DNA of 64,000 nucleotides from Methylobacterium sp. AMS5 (GTDB lineage: Bacteria > Pseudomonadota > Alphaproteobacteria > Rhizobiales > Beijerinckiaceae), in contig NZ_CP006992.1 of NCBI RefSeq assembly GCF_001542815.1, positions 3,725,501 to 3,789,500 of the forward strand, given 5' to 3'. A model generated the notes under the pieces. That model was not told the DNA's origin. It searched no databases and saw only the letters and a program-made list of their open reading frames with translations. This document shows positions 32,358 to 41,710 of this stretch, in pieces. Each line of letters opens with the position of its first letter. Within the stretch, counting starts at the first letter, position 1. Position numbers and translations under genes: made by a program.

Positions 32358-35300
32358 TTACCGCAGGAGCTGCAGGATGCCCTGCTGCGACTGGTTGGCC
32401 AGCGACAGCGCCGAGATCGCCAGCGAGTTGCGGGTCGAGAGCGCCTGGGAGTTGGCCGCCTCCTCGTTGAGGTCGGCGCTGGTCAGGTTGGCAGCCCCCG
32501 TATCGAGGACGGTGATGATCTGCTTGGTGAAGTCCTGCCGGTTCTGCACCACCGCGAGGTTCGAGCCGAGCGCGGCCGCGCGCGACTGGAGCTGGCTGCT
32601 GGCGCTGTTGATCTGATCGACGATCTTCTTGATGGCGCTGCTCTCCTGGAAGTTGGTCTGGCCCACCGCCGAGAGGCCGAGGCTGGCCGCGTTGGTGGCG
32701 CTGCCCTGGACCTTGAGCGAGGACGAGCCCTTCTCGTTGAAGTTGATCGTGAGGTTGTCGCCGGACAGGAGGTTCACGCCGTTGAACCCGGCATCCGAGG
32801 CGAGCTGGTCCATCTGCTTGAGCAGGTCGTTGTAGGTCTGCACGAGGTTGTTGCGGGCGTTGAGGCCGTCGCCGCCGAGATTGGCCGTGGCGGTGCCGGT
32901 GGTGAACGGGTTGCCGGTGCCACTCGCGAGGATCGACAGGTTCTGGGCACCGACGTCGTTCGAGGTGGTGATCGAGATCTTGCCCGTCAGCGAGTCGATG
33001 GTGGCCTGGGCGTTGGCCGGGGCGAGCGCCTCGTTGAGCTGGGCCAGCGTCGAGATCTGGCCCGGCGCGGTCCCGAAGGTGATGGTGGCCGTGTTGATGC
33101 TCGTCCCGCTGCCGACCTGGACGGTGATCGACTTGCCGGCCAGCGCGCTCTGCGAGGATGGCGCGCCGGCACCCGCCGCGAAGTCCGTCGCGGTGAAGCC
33201 GAGGTTCGACACCTTCGAGGTGGCGGTCGAGCCGTCCCCGAGTTGCACCGCGGTCCGTGAATCGGCGGCGGTGAAGCTGAACTTGTTGGTCGCCGCGTCG
33301 TAGCTCGCGGTCACCGCGCCGTTGGTCGCCGCCCCGACCTTCTGCACGAGCGAGCCGATCGTGTCCGTCGCCGTCAGGTTCACGGTCTGGCCGTTGACCG
33401 AGAAGCTGTCGCCGCCCTGGAAGCCGAGGGTCGAGATCAGCGAGGTCTGGCCCGGATCGGAGATGCCGGCGACCGAGGCTTCCGTGCTCGCGAGCCCGAG
33501 CGTGTTGAACTCCGAGCCCTTGATCGTGAACGAATGGCCGTCGGCGCCCCCCGTGAAGGTGAGCCTGTTGCCGTCCTTGCCCGCGGTGACGCCGGTGATC
33601 GAACTCTTGGCGTTGATGGCGGCCATCGCCTCGTCGAGCGTGGCCGAGGCCGCGATGGCGATCTCCGTGCCGTTCACCGTCACGGATTGCGCGGCGCCCT
33701 GGTTGTTGTTGACCCGCTCGGTGATACCCGAGAAGCCGCTGGAGGCGGCATTGCTCGACTGCACGGTGAAGGCGGAGCCATCCGCCTTGCCGGTGAGCTT
33801 GATCTTGCCCGCGTTGTCGGGATCGACGGCGGCGCTGACGCCGGTGGTCGAACTCTTGGCGTTGATGGCGGTGATGGCGGCCGCCTGGTCGTCGCCGGCC
33901 GCGATGTCGATCGGGGTGCCGTTGACCGTCAGCGTCTGCGCGGCGGAAGCCTTGCCGTTGTCCGCGGTCACCGTGCTGGTCCCGAAGCCCGCCGTGCTGT
34001 TGGGGCCGCCCGTCACCGTGAAGCCGGCGCCGGTCGCCGCGCCCTTGAGCACGATCCTGCCGTCCGCCGAGGCCGAGGCGGTCACGCCGGTCGTGCCGGA
34101 CTTGTCGTTGATCGCCGCCAGGGCGCCCGCCAGAATCTTGGCGTCGCTGTCCCCGGCCGCGCCCCCGCGGATCGTGATCTGCTGGTCGCCGCCGGTCGCC
34201 CCCTTGATCGTGATCGTCTGGCTGTCGGCGGCCTTCTGACCGGTCGAGAGCAACGGCGTGGCGGTGAAGCCGCCGCCGGGGCTGGTGCTGGCAACGTTCA
34301 GCGCGGAGCCGTCGGCCTTGCCGGTGAACACGAGCGTCCCGCTGGCGCCACTGACCGTGATGCCGCTTGTTCCGTTTTTATCGAGTTCCGCCTGGATCTT
34401 CCCGGCGGCGAGCGTGGCCGACGTCTCTGTCGACGTGAGATCGACAGAGTAGGTTGTCGCGGTGGCGCCCGAGCCCGACGTGATCGTCAGCTTCGCGCCG
34501 CCGGAGCCGACGGCGGGAGCCGCGTAGGGGGCGGTGGCGCTGAGGGTGCCGGCCACAGCGGTCCGTTCCCCGGTCGAGGCCTGCCCCGCATTGACGAAGC
34601 CGCCGGCTTCCGCGGTGGCTTTGACCGTCAGGGCAACGTTGTTCGTGCTGCCGGTGAAGGTCAGGGTGCCGTTGTTGTTCGCGACCGTGATGCCGGTACC
34701 GCCCAGACGCGTCGTGAGGGCCGTCTCGAGGTCACCGGCGGTCATCCCTGCCGGGATGTCGAAGGAGATCGGCGTCGTGCTGTTCGCTCCGGACGCCTCC
34801 GAGATGACGATACGCGTGCCGCCGGTGCCAGGTGCCGTGTAGGTGACACCGACCGTGCCCTTCGAGCTCGCGGTCTGGTCGGTGGACGTCGTGCCGGTCC
34901 CGCCGGTGAAGCCCGCATCGGGGCCGGTGCTGGACACGGTCAGGGCGGAGCCGTCGGTCTTGCCGGTGAAGACGAGCGCAGTGCCGCCGGCGTTGAGCGC
35001 GACCGAGATACCGCTGTTCTGGTCGAGCTCATCTCGAATCTTGGTCAAGGCCGTGCCGATCGCATCGCCCTGCGCGAGTTCGACGGTGATCGGGCTGTCC
35101 GTTCCCGACTTGATCGTCAGCTTCGCGCCGCCCGCTCCGGGCGCCGCGTAGGTGCCGCCCGTGACGGTGCCGCTTTGCGCCTGCTGGGCATTGCCTGCAC
35201 TCACCGAATTGGTGAAGCCGGCCAGCGCGACGCCGCTGGTGATGCTCAGGGCGTCACCGTTGCTCTTGCCGGTGAAGACAAGGTTGCTGCCGCTCACCGC

Positions 35301-37046
35301 GGCCTTCATGCCGCTGGTGCCGAACGCGTCGTTGAACTTCCGGGCCGCGGTCTCCTTCGAGTCGCCGGCCGCGAGATCGACGGTGAAGGTGTTTCCGTTG
35401 CCGCCCGCCCCCGAGGTGACCGTGAGGCGCGTGCCGCCCGCGGTTGGAGGGCTGTAGGCCGCCGTCAGCGTCCCGGCCACCGCGCCGGCGGGGGCCTGGA
35501 AGGCACCGCCGGCCGTCGTCGTAGCGGGGGTGCCGTCCGGGGTGAAGACGCCGCTCACCGTGGCGGCGAGACTCGTCGTCGTCGGCGTCGCCGAGAAGCC
35601 GCTGGAGACGGGATTCGAGGAGGCGACGGTGAAGGCGGAGCCGTCCACTTTGCCGGTGAGGAGGAGGCGGGTGGCGTCGGCCGGATCCTTGGCCGCGGAG
35701 ACGCCGGTCGTGCCCTTCTGATTGTTGATCGCCGTGACCGCCGCGTCGATGTCGCCGCCGCCCGGAATGGTGATCAGGGTGCCGTTGATCGTCAGCGTCT
35801 GGGTCGCCGCCGGCGCGCCGTTCGCCGTGGTGAGCGCGGTCGAGCCGAAGCCGAGGGTGTTGCCGGGGCTGCCCGTCACGGTGAAGTTCGTGCCGTCCGC
35901 CTTGCCGCTGAGCACCAGCCGCTGTCCGGTGCCGCCGTCCGACTCGAAGCTCGCGAAGACGCCGGTGGGCGTGGGGCCCGCATTGGCGTCGTTGATGGCC
36001 TTGAGCACCGCCTTCCTCACATCGGCCGCATCAGCCCCCGCCCGGCCGCCCGAGATCGTGATCTCGCGGGTGCCGATCGTCAGCTTCTGGGTCTGGGCCG
36101 CGACGTTGTCGGTCGAGACCGCCGCCGTGGCTCCGAAGCCGGTGCCGGCCGCGCCCGTGCCGCTGGCCGAGACCCGGATCTGGTCGCCGTTGGTGTCGCC
36201 TGTGAAGGCGAGCTTGCCGTCACGGTCGAGCGAGACCGCGACCGTCGAGCGGTTGTTCTGATTGGCCGGGTCGGCATTGAACGTGTCGATTTGGGTCTTG
36301 ATCTCCTCGACCGCCTGGTCGGCGGTCATGTTCTGATTGAGATCGACCGTGATGGTCCGCTCGGTCGAGCCGGTGCCGGCCTTGATGGCCAGCTTCGTAT
36401 CGCTGCCGAAACCGGCCGAGGCGAAGGCGCTGCCTCCGGTCACCGTCCCCGCGACCGCGTTGCCCGGTGCGCTGAACGCGGACGCCGCCGTCGCCTTGGC
36501 CGCCGTCGGCGTCGTGGCGGTGAAGCTGGTCCCGCGCATCGTCGACGGCGCGGCGGTCGGCTTGTAATCGACGCTGCCGGTCACCTTGGCCGCCACCGCC
36601 GCGGCGGGCTTGCCGTCCACCAGGGTGCCGACCGCCTTGTCGGAGAGCGCCGCGGTCGGGCCGGTGGAGAGCAGGTTGGCGGCGCTCGCGCCCGACAGCG
36701 CCGTCGAGACCGAGGCGGCCTTCGAGGTGAAGGCGTTGGTGGCGGCGAGCGCCTGCTGCGCCGTCGATTTGAGCTGGCTGGTGAGGCTCTGGAGCTTGGA
36801 CAGGCCGGTATTGGCCGCCTGGATCGTCTGGACGCCGTTCGAGATGCCGTCGAGCAGGGACGACAGCTCGGTCGAGCGCCCGCTCAGATTGGTGGCGGTG
36901 AAGAAGTTGATCGGGTTGTCGAGGGCCGAGTTGACCTTCTTGCCGGTCGAGAGCCGGCTCTGGGTCGTCGCGAGCAGGCTCGCGGTGTCCTGGAGCGAGA
37001 GCAGGTTCTGCCGCGTCGCGGCCGAGAGCGTGATGCTGGAAGACAT
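32358..37046 (-). CDS. giant flagellin with tandem flagellin-IN-type repeats (1562 aa)
   Basis: The N-terminal ~130 residues (S-I-T-L-S-A-A-T-R-Q-N-L-L-S-L-Q... L-S-T-G-K-K-V-N-S-A-L-D-N-P) and the C-terminal ~180 (D-L-L-K-Q-M-D-Q-L-A-S-D-A-G-F-N-G... R-N-S-L-A-I-S-A-L-S-L-A-N-Q-S) are the coiled D0/D1 domains of flagellin. Between them lie over 1200 residues built from about twelve units of 65-85 residues. Each ends in a motif like (L/I)-x-F-T-G-K-x-D-G-x-A-F-T-V, and many contain G-T-T-G-V-S-A or A-I-N-x-K-S. The composition is Gly/Ala/Ser/Thr-rich without cysteine, as in secreted filament proteins. Usual flagellins have 280-500 residues. The frame is uninterrupted and ends in a good terminator. 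No other flagellar gene is nearby. Confidence 0.9.
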   Translation of the reverse strand: MSSSITLSAATRQNLLSLQDTASLLATTQSRLSTGKKVNSALDNPINFFTATNLSGRSTELSSLLDGISNGVQTIQAANTGLSKLQSLTSQLKSTAQQALAATNAFTSKAASVSTALSGASAANLLSTGPTAALSDKAVGTLVDGKPAAAVAAKVTGSVDYKPTAAPSTMRGTSFTATTPTAAKATAASAFSAPGNAVAGTVTGGSAFASAGFGSDTKLAIKAGTGSTERTITVDLNQNMTADQAVEEIKTQIDTFNADPANQNNRSTVAVSLDRDGKLAFTGDTNGDQIRVSASGTGAAGTGFGATAAVSTDNVAAQTQKLTIGTREITISGGRAGADAADVRKAVLKAINDANAGPTPTGVFASFESDGGTGQRLVLSGKADGTNFTVTGSPGNTLGFGSTALTTANGAPAATQTLTINGTLITIPGGGDIDAAVTAINNQKGTTGVSAAKDPADATRLLLTGKVDGSAFTVASSNPVSSGFSATPTTTSLAATVSGVFTPDGTPATTTAGGAFQAPAGAVAGTLTAAYSPPTAGGTRLTVTSGAGGNGNTFTVDLAAGDSKETAARKFNDAFGTSGMKAAVSGSNLVFTGKSNGDALSITSGVALAGFTNSVSAGNAQQAQSGTVTGGTYAAPGAGGAKLTIKSGTDSPITVELAQGDAIGTALTKIRDELDQNSGISVALNAGGTALVFTGKTDGSALTVSSTGPDAGFTGGTGTTSTDQTASSKGTVGVTYTAPGTGGTRIVISEASGANSTTPISFDIPAGMTAGDLETALTTRLGGTGITVANNNGTLTFTGSTNNVALTVKATAEAGGFVNAGQASTGERTAVAGTLSATAPYAAPAVGSGGAKLTITSGSGATATTYSVDLTSTETSATLAAGKIQAELDKNGTSGITVSGASGTLVFTGKADGSALNVASTSPGGGFTATPLLSTGQKAADSQTITIKGATGGDQQITIRGGAAGDSDAKILAGALAAINDKSGTTGVTASASADGRIVLKGAATGAGFTVTGGPNSTAGFGTSTVTADNGKASAAQTLTVNGTPIDIAAGDDQAAAITAINAKSSTTGVSAAVDPDNAGKIKLTGKADGSAFTVQSSNAASSGFSGITERVNNNQGAAQSVTVNGTEIAIAASATLDEAMAAINAKSSITGVTAGKDGNRLTFTGGADGHSFTIKGSEFNTLGLASTEASVAGISDPGQTSLISTLGFQGGDSFSVNGQTVNLTATDTIGSLVQKVGAATNGAVTASYDAATNKFSFTAADSRTAVQLGDGSTATSKVSNLGFTATDFAAGAGAPSSQSALAGKSITVQVGSGTSINTATITFGTAPGQISTLAQLNEALAPANAQATIDSLTGKISITTSNDVGAQNLSILASGTGNPFTTGTATANLGGDGLNARNNLVQTYNDLLKQMDQLASDAGFNGVNLLSGDNLTINFNEKGSSSLKVQGSATNAASLGLSAVGQTNFQESSAIKKIVDQINSASSQLQSRAAALGSNLAVVQNRQDFTKQIITVLDTGAANLTSADLNEEAANSQALSTRNSLAISALSLANQSQQGILQLLR

Positions 37047-37652
37047 GGGGCGACGCGATCCTCAGGGAGCCGACGTGTCGGCGGTGAGGGGATGAAGCGC
37101 CCGGCGCGATTGATGAGGATCTAAGTATTTTTGCCAGATACCGCCGATTACGTCTCATAAAATCTCACGATGGTAGCGTTTAGTCTCAAAACTATATTGT
37201 GCATCAAAGTATATCTAAAAGGTCGCATTTCGTCTCAAATGCGGCATCGGCGCCGCCATCCGGCATTTGCCGGCTGTGACGCGCTCTTGCACATCCAAAG
37301 GGCGGCGGGGGCAAAGGGCGGCGGGGGATGCTCCGGCAAGCGGGCCGAGCCGGAAACCGGAGCATCCGAGATCGTCGCAAAATTTGACACGGCGGCCCGA
37401 TTGTCCAACTTCGGGACAGGCGGTATTCGATGAATGATTGGATAAAGGCGACTGAAATGATCCGGAAACCAGCAAGCACCGATTATTGATGCATTTTAGA
37501 CCGCAATGCCGTATTTAATTACGGCGTTCGCGAGGCAGATCTGCCTTCAGTATGTGTATCGGCGCTCATTTCAATAATGAGCCGAACGTGCGGCCGGCAA
37601 AAATTTAGTGCGGTGACGAGCCGCAACTCCCTTTCTCAGAGACTGCCCGGAC
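37047..37652. other. 606-bp divergent intergenic region (flagellin / AraC), with repeated GTCTCA motifs
   Basis: This is a comparatively AT-rich region with no supported gene. GTCTCA occurs at 37152, 37183 and 37232, each followed by A/T-rich bases. On the minus strand these read TGAGAC at 110-190 bp before the flagellin ATG and may be regulator sites. Large parts (37380-37600) show no recognisable element. Confidence 0.45.
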
Positions 37653-38660
37653 ATGTCGAGGATACTTCGAAGCTGCTTCGATCCGCCGACGGATCCTGTC
37701 GCCTTGCGCGAAGCCTGGATGGGGGCCATGTCACCGCTCTTCCAGGCCACCCTGCCGAGCGGGCGCCTGTTGTCCGGTCCGATCACGATGGACAACTATC
37801 ATCTCGGTGATCTGCTCGTCGGCGAGGTTCGGGCGCCAGCCCAGATCCTGGAGCGGACGCCGCGCATGGTGGCGCAACAGGGCCTCGATCATCTGTTGCT
37901 TCAGTTCTACCATTCCGGAACCAGCCGGGTCGAAGTGGCTTGGGGCGAAACCGATGTCGCCCGGAACACCTGCGTCCTGTTCGACCTCGCCCAGCCGGCG
38001 ACCGTGGTCGCCGAGCCGGTCCACGCGACCAATCTCCTCCTCCCGCGCGCCCTCGTCGCCGAGAAGGTGCCGAATCTCGAGACGCTGCACGGCCGCGCCT
38101 TCGATTACGCGACGGATCGCATCAGCCGTCTGTTCTTTACCTGCGTGCGCGAACTCGTGGACTGCGTCGATGTTCTCGAGGTCCACCAGCTTCCGCATGT
38201 GAGCCAAGCCGTGGCGATGCTCGGCAGCGCCTGCCTGCGCGGGCAGGTGGCGGACCGGCCTGCGAGCGAAGTGCAGCTCAGCATCACGATCCGCCAATAC
38301 ATCGAGAAGGAACTGGCCTCGCCGGGCCTCGATGCCGAGACGCTCGCGCACCAATTCGGCCTCTCCCGCGCGACCCTCTACCGGCAATTCGCCTCGGAGG
38401 GCGGCGTGCAGCGCTTCATCCGCGAACGGCGCCTGCTGCGGGCGATGAAGATGCTGACGCAGGCCGGCCCCGCGGGGCGCCCGCGGGTCTCCACGGTCGC
38501 CTATGCCACGGGCTTTGCCGACGAGAAGACCTTCAGCCGCGCCTTCAAGCGCCGGTTCGGCTTCCTGCCGCGGGAGACCGAGATCGGTTCCAGCGTCTGG
38601 GGCCGGACGGCCGAGGCGCAGCCGGTTCTCCAATCGTGGCTCAAGGAACTCGCGGCGTGA
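37653..38660 (+). CDS. AraC-family transcriptional regulator
   Basis: A 335-residue regulator with an N-terminal AraC-binding-like beta domain (about 30-200) and a C-terminal two-HTH domain (about 225-325): L-D-A-E-T-L-A-H-Q-F-G-L-S-R-A-T-L-Y-R-Q-F and V-A-Y-A-T-G-F-A-D-E-K-T-F-S-R-A-F-K-R-R-F-G, the family signature. The ribosome site before ATG 37653 is weak. It is divergent from flagellin by 606 bp and upstream of the Hsp20 gene by 210 bp. Inducer and targets are unknown. Confidence 0.83.
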   Translation: MSRILRSCFDPPTDPVALREAWMGAMSPLFQATLPSGRLLSGPITMDNYHLGDLLVGEVRAPAQILERTPRMVAQQGLDHLLLQFYHSGTSRVEVAWGETDVARNTCVLFDLAQPATVVAEPVHATNLLLPRALVAEKVPNLETLHGRAFDYATDRISRLFFTCVRELVDCVDVLEVHQLPHVSQAVAMLGSACLRGQVADRPASEVQLSITIRQYIEKELASPGLDAETLAHQFGLSRATLYRQFASEGGVQRFIRERRLLRAMKMLTQAGPAGRPRVSTVAYATGFADEKTFSRAFKRRFGFLPRETEIGSSVWGRTAEAQPVLQSWLKELAA

Positions 38661-38788
38661 GATCCCGTCGGTGATGCGTCGGCGTCAAGGCCGGGCGGTC
38701 CGAGGGAGGCTCCGACGGGTGACGGCCGGCTCCGGGGGATGTTCTCGACGACAGGGGTGAGCCGGCCACCAACATGGCCGCCTTCCGC

Positions 38789-38802
38789 TTGATCCATCTC
38801 AA
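38789..38802. promoter_or_regulatory. FixK/FNR-type box TTGATCCATCTCAA before hsp20
   Basis: It matches TTGA-N6-TCAA exactly and ends 68 bp before the Hsp20 ATG. It is one of several such boxes in 38.7-48 kb, next to a FixK-like regulator gene. Confidence 0.65.
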
Positions 38803-38870
38803 CGCCGAGCCTGCGCCCGGACGGCAGTCTCTCCCGAACGGCCGACCAGCCGCATGACGGGAGATGATCC

Positions 38871-39347
38871 ATGAATCTCAAATCGCTCCTCACCCTCGGT
38901 CGCCACACCCACGCGCCCTCGACCGACGCGGGCGCCGCGGCGCCGCCCCTGCAGCGCGTGGCGGAGCAGATGTTCGGCGATCTGCGCTTCGGCCTTCCGT
39001 TCTTCCAGGGCGGCGCCGCGCCGCGCATGGATGTCGTCGAGAAGGATGGTCGGGTCGAAATCACCGCCGAATTGCCCGGGCTCGCGCGTGACGACGTCCG
39101 GATCGAACTGGCCGACGACACCCTCGTCATCAGCGGCGAGAAGCGGCAGGAGCGGGAGGAGACCGAAGGCGCCCGCAAGGTCACGGAGCGCGCCTACGGC
39201 GCCTTCGTGCGCGCCCTGGAACTGCCTGCCGGCATCAAGGCCGAGGACATTCAGGCGAGCATGGACAAGGGGATCCTGACGGTGACGCTGCCCAAGGCGG
39301 CGCTGACGCGGCCGGAATCCAAGCGCATCGACATCAAGTCGCCTTGA
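38871..39347 (+). CDS. Hsp20/alpha-crystallin small heat-shock protein
   Basis: A 158-residue small heat-shock protein. The alpha-crystallin domain is at about 50-145, with P-R-M-D-V-V-E-K-D-G-R-V-E-I-T-A-E-L-P-G at its start and the conserved A-x-x-x-x-G-I-L-T-V-T-L near 135-147. The N-terminal arm is short and the C-terminal tail is K-R-I-D-I-K. It acts as an ATP-independent holdase in the cytoplasm. GGAG lies about 8 nt before ATG 38871. A FixK-type box lies upstream, and the next gene (Crp-family) starts 12 bp after its stop, so they are probably co-transcribed. Confidence 0.9.
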   Translation: MNLKSLLTLGRHTHAPSTDAGAAAPPLQRVAEQMFGDLRFGLPFFQGGAAPRMDVVEKDGRVEITAELPGLARDDVRIELADDTLVISGEKRQEREETEGARKVTERAYGAFVRALELPAGIKAEDIQASMDKGILTVTLPKAALTRPESKRIDIKSP

Positions 39348-39358
39348 GGACGGCTCGG

Positions 39359-40198
39359 ATGCAGTCGATGACCCCACTGACGTGGCTCGTCCGGCGGCTG
39401 GACGAGGCCGCCCTGCTCGGCGAGGCGGAGCGCCGGGCACTCCTCGCCCTCGCACCGCAGGAACGGCTGGTACCGGCCCGGGCCGACATCCGCGACGGGC
39501 AGAAGGCGGGGGGCGCGCACCTGATCGTGCACGGCGTCGCCTGCCGCACCGCGATGCTATCCGACGGCACGCGCCGGATCCTCGCCCTGTACTTTCCCGG
39601 CGACCTCTGCACCGTGGACCGCGGCGCGGCGGACCCGTTGCCGGGCGCCATCGAAACGCTCTCCCCCTGCACCGTCGCCGACATCCCGTCCGGCACGATC
39701 GACAGCCTGATCCGGAGCCATCCCGGCATCGAGCGGGCGCTGTGGTGGCTGACGCTCGTCGAACTCGGCATCGGGCAGCAATGGCTGATCAATGCCGGCC
39801 GGGAGGCGGAGCGGCGGATCGCCCACCTCATCTGCGAGGTGTGGGCGCGGTCGCAGGCCGCCGGCCGGGACATGCAGGCCGCCGGCAGGGACCTAGAGGA
39901 GTGCTTCGCGAGCGGCGTCCGGCAGGCGGTCATCGCCGACATCGCCGCACTCTCCACCGTGCATGTCAGCCGGGTGCTGCATGCCCTCCAGGCCGCGCGC
40001 CTGATCACCCTGAACCGCGGCGCGGCGGCCATTCCCCAGCCCGCCCCGCTCATCGCCTTCGCAGGCTTCGACCCCGGCTACCTGCACCTCCCCGATCACG
40101 CCGCGCGGGCCAAGCCGGAGCACAGCGCGGGGATACGGCGCGACCCGGTTCCCTGGACCGGATCGAGCAGGGATTTCGGACACGAGTCGCGAACCTGA
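39359..40198 (+). CDS. Crp/Fnr-family regulator with divergent HTH
   Basis: A 279-residue Crp-like protein. The beta-roll sensor spans about 25-120 (R-A-D-I-R-D-G-Q-K... Y-F-P-G-D-L-C-T), with the dimer helix at about 130-165. The HTH at about 185-225 (V-I-A-D-I-A-A-L-S-T-V-H-V-S-R-V-L-H-A-L-Q) has V-H-V-S-R in the recognition helix. The C-terminus is extended by about 40 residues beyond the usual end. There is no FNR-type iron-sulfur cysteine set. GAGGA precedes ATG 39359. It is tightly linked to Hsp20 upstream and 75 bp before a universal stress protein gene; the effector is unknown. Confidence 0.78.
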   Translation: MQSMTPLTWLVRRLDEAALLGEAERRALLALAPQERLVPARADIRDGQKAGGAHLIVHGVACRTAMLSDGTRRILALYFPGDLCTVDRGAADPLPGAIETLSPCTVADIPSGTIDSLIRSHPGIERALWWLTLVELGIGQQWLINAGREAERRIAHLICEVWARSQAAGRDMQAAGRDLEECFASGVRQAVIADIAALSTVHVSRVLHALQAARLITLNRGAAAIPQPAPLIAFAGFDPGYLHLPDHAARAKPEHSAGIRRDPVPWTGSSRDFGHESRT

Positions 40199-40204
40199 CC
40201 GCGC

Positions 40205-40218
40205 TTGCTCCGAATCAC
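40205..40218. promoter_or_regulatory. degenerate FixK-type box TTGCTCCGAATCAC
   Basis: It differs from TTGC-N6-TCAA at the last base only. It ends 55 bp before the Usp ATG at 40274, the same spacing as the boxes before the other two Usp genes. Confidence 0.45.
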
Positions 40219-40273
40219 GCTCGGCACGATGCCGCGCTCCCGCCCGTCACCCTCGTCCGGCAGGAACTCTCTC

Positions 40274-41086
40274 ATGACCTATGCCAGCATCATGGTGGCC
40301 GTCGATCTCGGGACGGAGGCGCGCGACCGCGTGCGCCTCGCCGGCCATCTCGCCGACGACTTCCGCGCCCGGCTGATCGGCGTCGCGGCGGAAGAGGCCT
40401 CCTATGCCGTCCCGCCCATCGGCCCTGTACCGGCGAGCGCCTACGCGCTGGCCGCCAACAGCGAACTCATCCTGAACGATCTCAAGCGGGCCCATGCCGT
40501 CTTCGAGGAGGCGGCGGGCACCCGCAGCCGCATCGAGTGGCGCTCGAATCTCGACTTCCCGCTGCCGTTCCTGATCGGGCAGGCCGCGGCAGCCGATCTC
40601 GTCGTGGTCGGCCGCAAGCCCGCATCCGGCCCGCCGCTGTGCTCGGTCGATCCGGGCGATCTCGTCATGCATCTCGGCCGCCCGGTCCTGGTGGTGCCGC
40701 CCGACCTCGACCACCTCGACGTCCGACGGGTTGCGGTCGGGTGGAAGAACACCCGCGAAGCCCGCCGTGCGGTCAGGGACGCGCTGCCGTTCCTGACGCG
40801 GGCCTCCCGCGTCGTCGTGGTCTCGATCGACGACGGAGAGCGCGCGGACGACACGGCCGACGTCGTCGGGTTCCTGCAGGCTCATGACATCGAGGCCACC
40901 GCGATCCGCAAGGCGACCGGCGGCAGCGCGACCTCCCTGGCCCTGGTGGACGCAGCCGCCGAGCAGGCCGCGGACCTGATCGTCATGGGCGCCTACGGCC
41001 ATGGCCGCCTGCGCGAATGGGTCTTCGGCGGCGTCACCCGCGATCTCCTGGCCGGCGCACCCGTCTGCTGCCTGCTGAGCCACTAG
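40274..41086 (+). CDS. universal stress protein (UspA family)
   Basis: A 270-residue protein with a tandem pair of UspA-like halves. The N-terminal half starts I-M-V-A-V-D-L-G. The C-terminal half ends with the ATP-binding pattern G-A-Y-G-H-G-R-L-R-E-W-V-F-G-G-V-T, equivalent to G-x2-G-x9-G-(S/T). AGGAA precedes ATG 40274. The family helps survival in starvation, oxidative and low-oxygen stress. It differs in sequence from the two 286-residue Usp paralogues nearby. A near-consensus FixK box lies upstream. Confidence 0.86.
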   Translation: MTYASIMVAVDLGTEARDRVRLAGHLADDFRARLIGVAAEEASYAVPPIGPVPASAYALAANSELILNDLKRAHAVFEEAAGTRSRIEWRSNLDFPLPFLIGQAAAADLVVVGRKPASGPPLCSVDPGDLVMHLGRPVLVVPPDLDHLDVRRVAVGWKNTREARRAVRDALPFLTRASRVVVVSIDDGERADDTADVVGFLQAHDIEATAIRKATGGSATSLALVDAAAEQAADLIVMGAYGHGRLREWVFGGVTRDLLAGAPVCCLLSH

Positions 41087-41087
41087 G

Positions 41088-41141
41088 GCGCATTCCGACG
41101 AAGTGGACATCGGTTCGCCGAAAGAATGCGCGTCAAAACAA
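41088..41141 (+). repeat. Dispersed intergenic repeat, copy 2 (about 54 bp)
   Basis: It begins GCGCATTCCGACGAAGTGG two bases after the Usp stop, continues with CGGTTCGcCGAAAGAATGC and ends GTCAAAACAA. It corresponds closely to the reverse complement of 14996-15049. The near-palindromic ends could act as a transcription-terminator-like hairpin. Confidence 0.65.
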
Positions 41142-41230
41142 AGAGCTAGAGACGCCGGCCTGATGCAATGGGGTCGGATACGGCTCTAAAAGCCGCATCC
41201 GGCCCAGAGCCGCCCGCCCGGAGCCGCCCG

Positions 41231-41680
41231 ATGACCGAGTCTTCCAACCTCAAGATTCCCCACGGGGGATACGTCGTCGTCGGCGACGGCCGCCGGGCCC
41301 TGGTGCTGCGCAACGAGGGCCATGCGCTGCACCTCGCCCTTCGCGTGCAGCATCTCTTCGAGGCGCCCCCCAACCCGCCGACGCGCGAGCAGGGCACGGA
41401 CCGGCCGCCCCGCGTCCGGCAGGGGGAGCGCCGCAGCGCCATCGAACAGACGGATTGGCACGCGATCGCCGAGGCGCGCTTCGCGGAAGAGGTCGCGGCC
41501 GCGCTGGACCGCATCGCCGACGCGATCCCCGCCCTGATCGTCGTCGCCCCGCCGCGCACGCTCGCATCGTTGCGGCAAGCGCTATCCGAGCGCCTCAAGC
41601 GCGTCGTCATCGCCGAGATCGACAAGGATCTGACCAAGCTCTCGATCGAAGAGATCGGGCGCCGCCTCACCGATGCGTGA
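41231..41680 (+). CDS. host-attachment family protein (PF10116-like)
   Basis: A 149-residue protein matching the 'protein required for attachment to host cells' family. It has the core G-Y-V-V-V-G-D-G-R-R-A-L-V-L at about 14-27, an acidic/proline-rich linker and F-A-E-E-V-A-A-A-L-D-R-I then L-I-V-V-A-P-P-R-T-L-A-S-L-R, with E-I-D-K-D-L-T-K-L-S near the end. Related sequences are eRF1/baeRF-like. It lies 145 bp after the Usp gene with a dispersed repeat in between. The function is uncertain despite the name. Confidence 0.75.
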   Translation: MTESSNLKIPHGGYVVVGDGRRALVLRNEGHALHLALRVQHLFEAPPNPPTREQGTDRPPRVRQGERRSAIEQTDWHAIAEARFAEEVAAALDRIADAIPALIVVAPPRTLASLRQALSERLKRVVIAEIDKDLTKLSIEEIGRRLTDA

Positions 41681-41710
41681 CGCGGCCGTCCCTTCGATCG
41701 CAGGGTCCGA

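Noticed and set aside
32358..37046. CRISPR-like or tandem DNA repeat array
   Set aside because: The periodicity is at protein level with diverged DNA units; there are no identical short repeats with unique spacers here or elsewhere in the window.
33534..37124. Very long plus-strand reading frame (over 1100 codons) opposite the flagellin gene
   Set aside because: It is antisense to a gene with clear flagellin ends, arginine/glycine-rich and without any domain; long open antisense frames are expected in GC-rich repetitive coding DNA.
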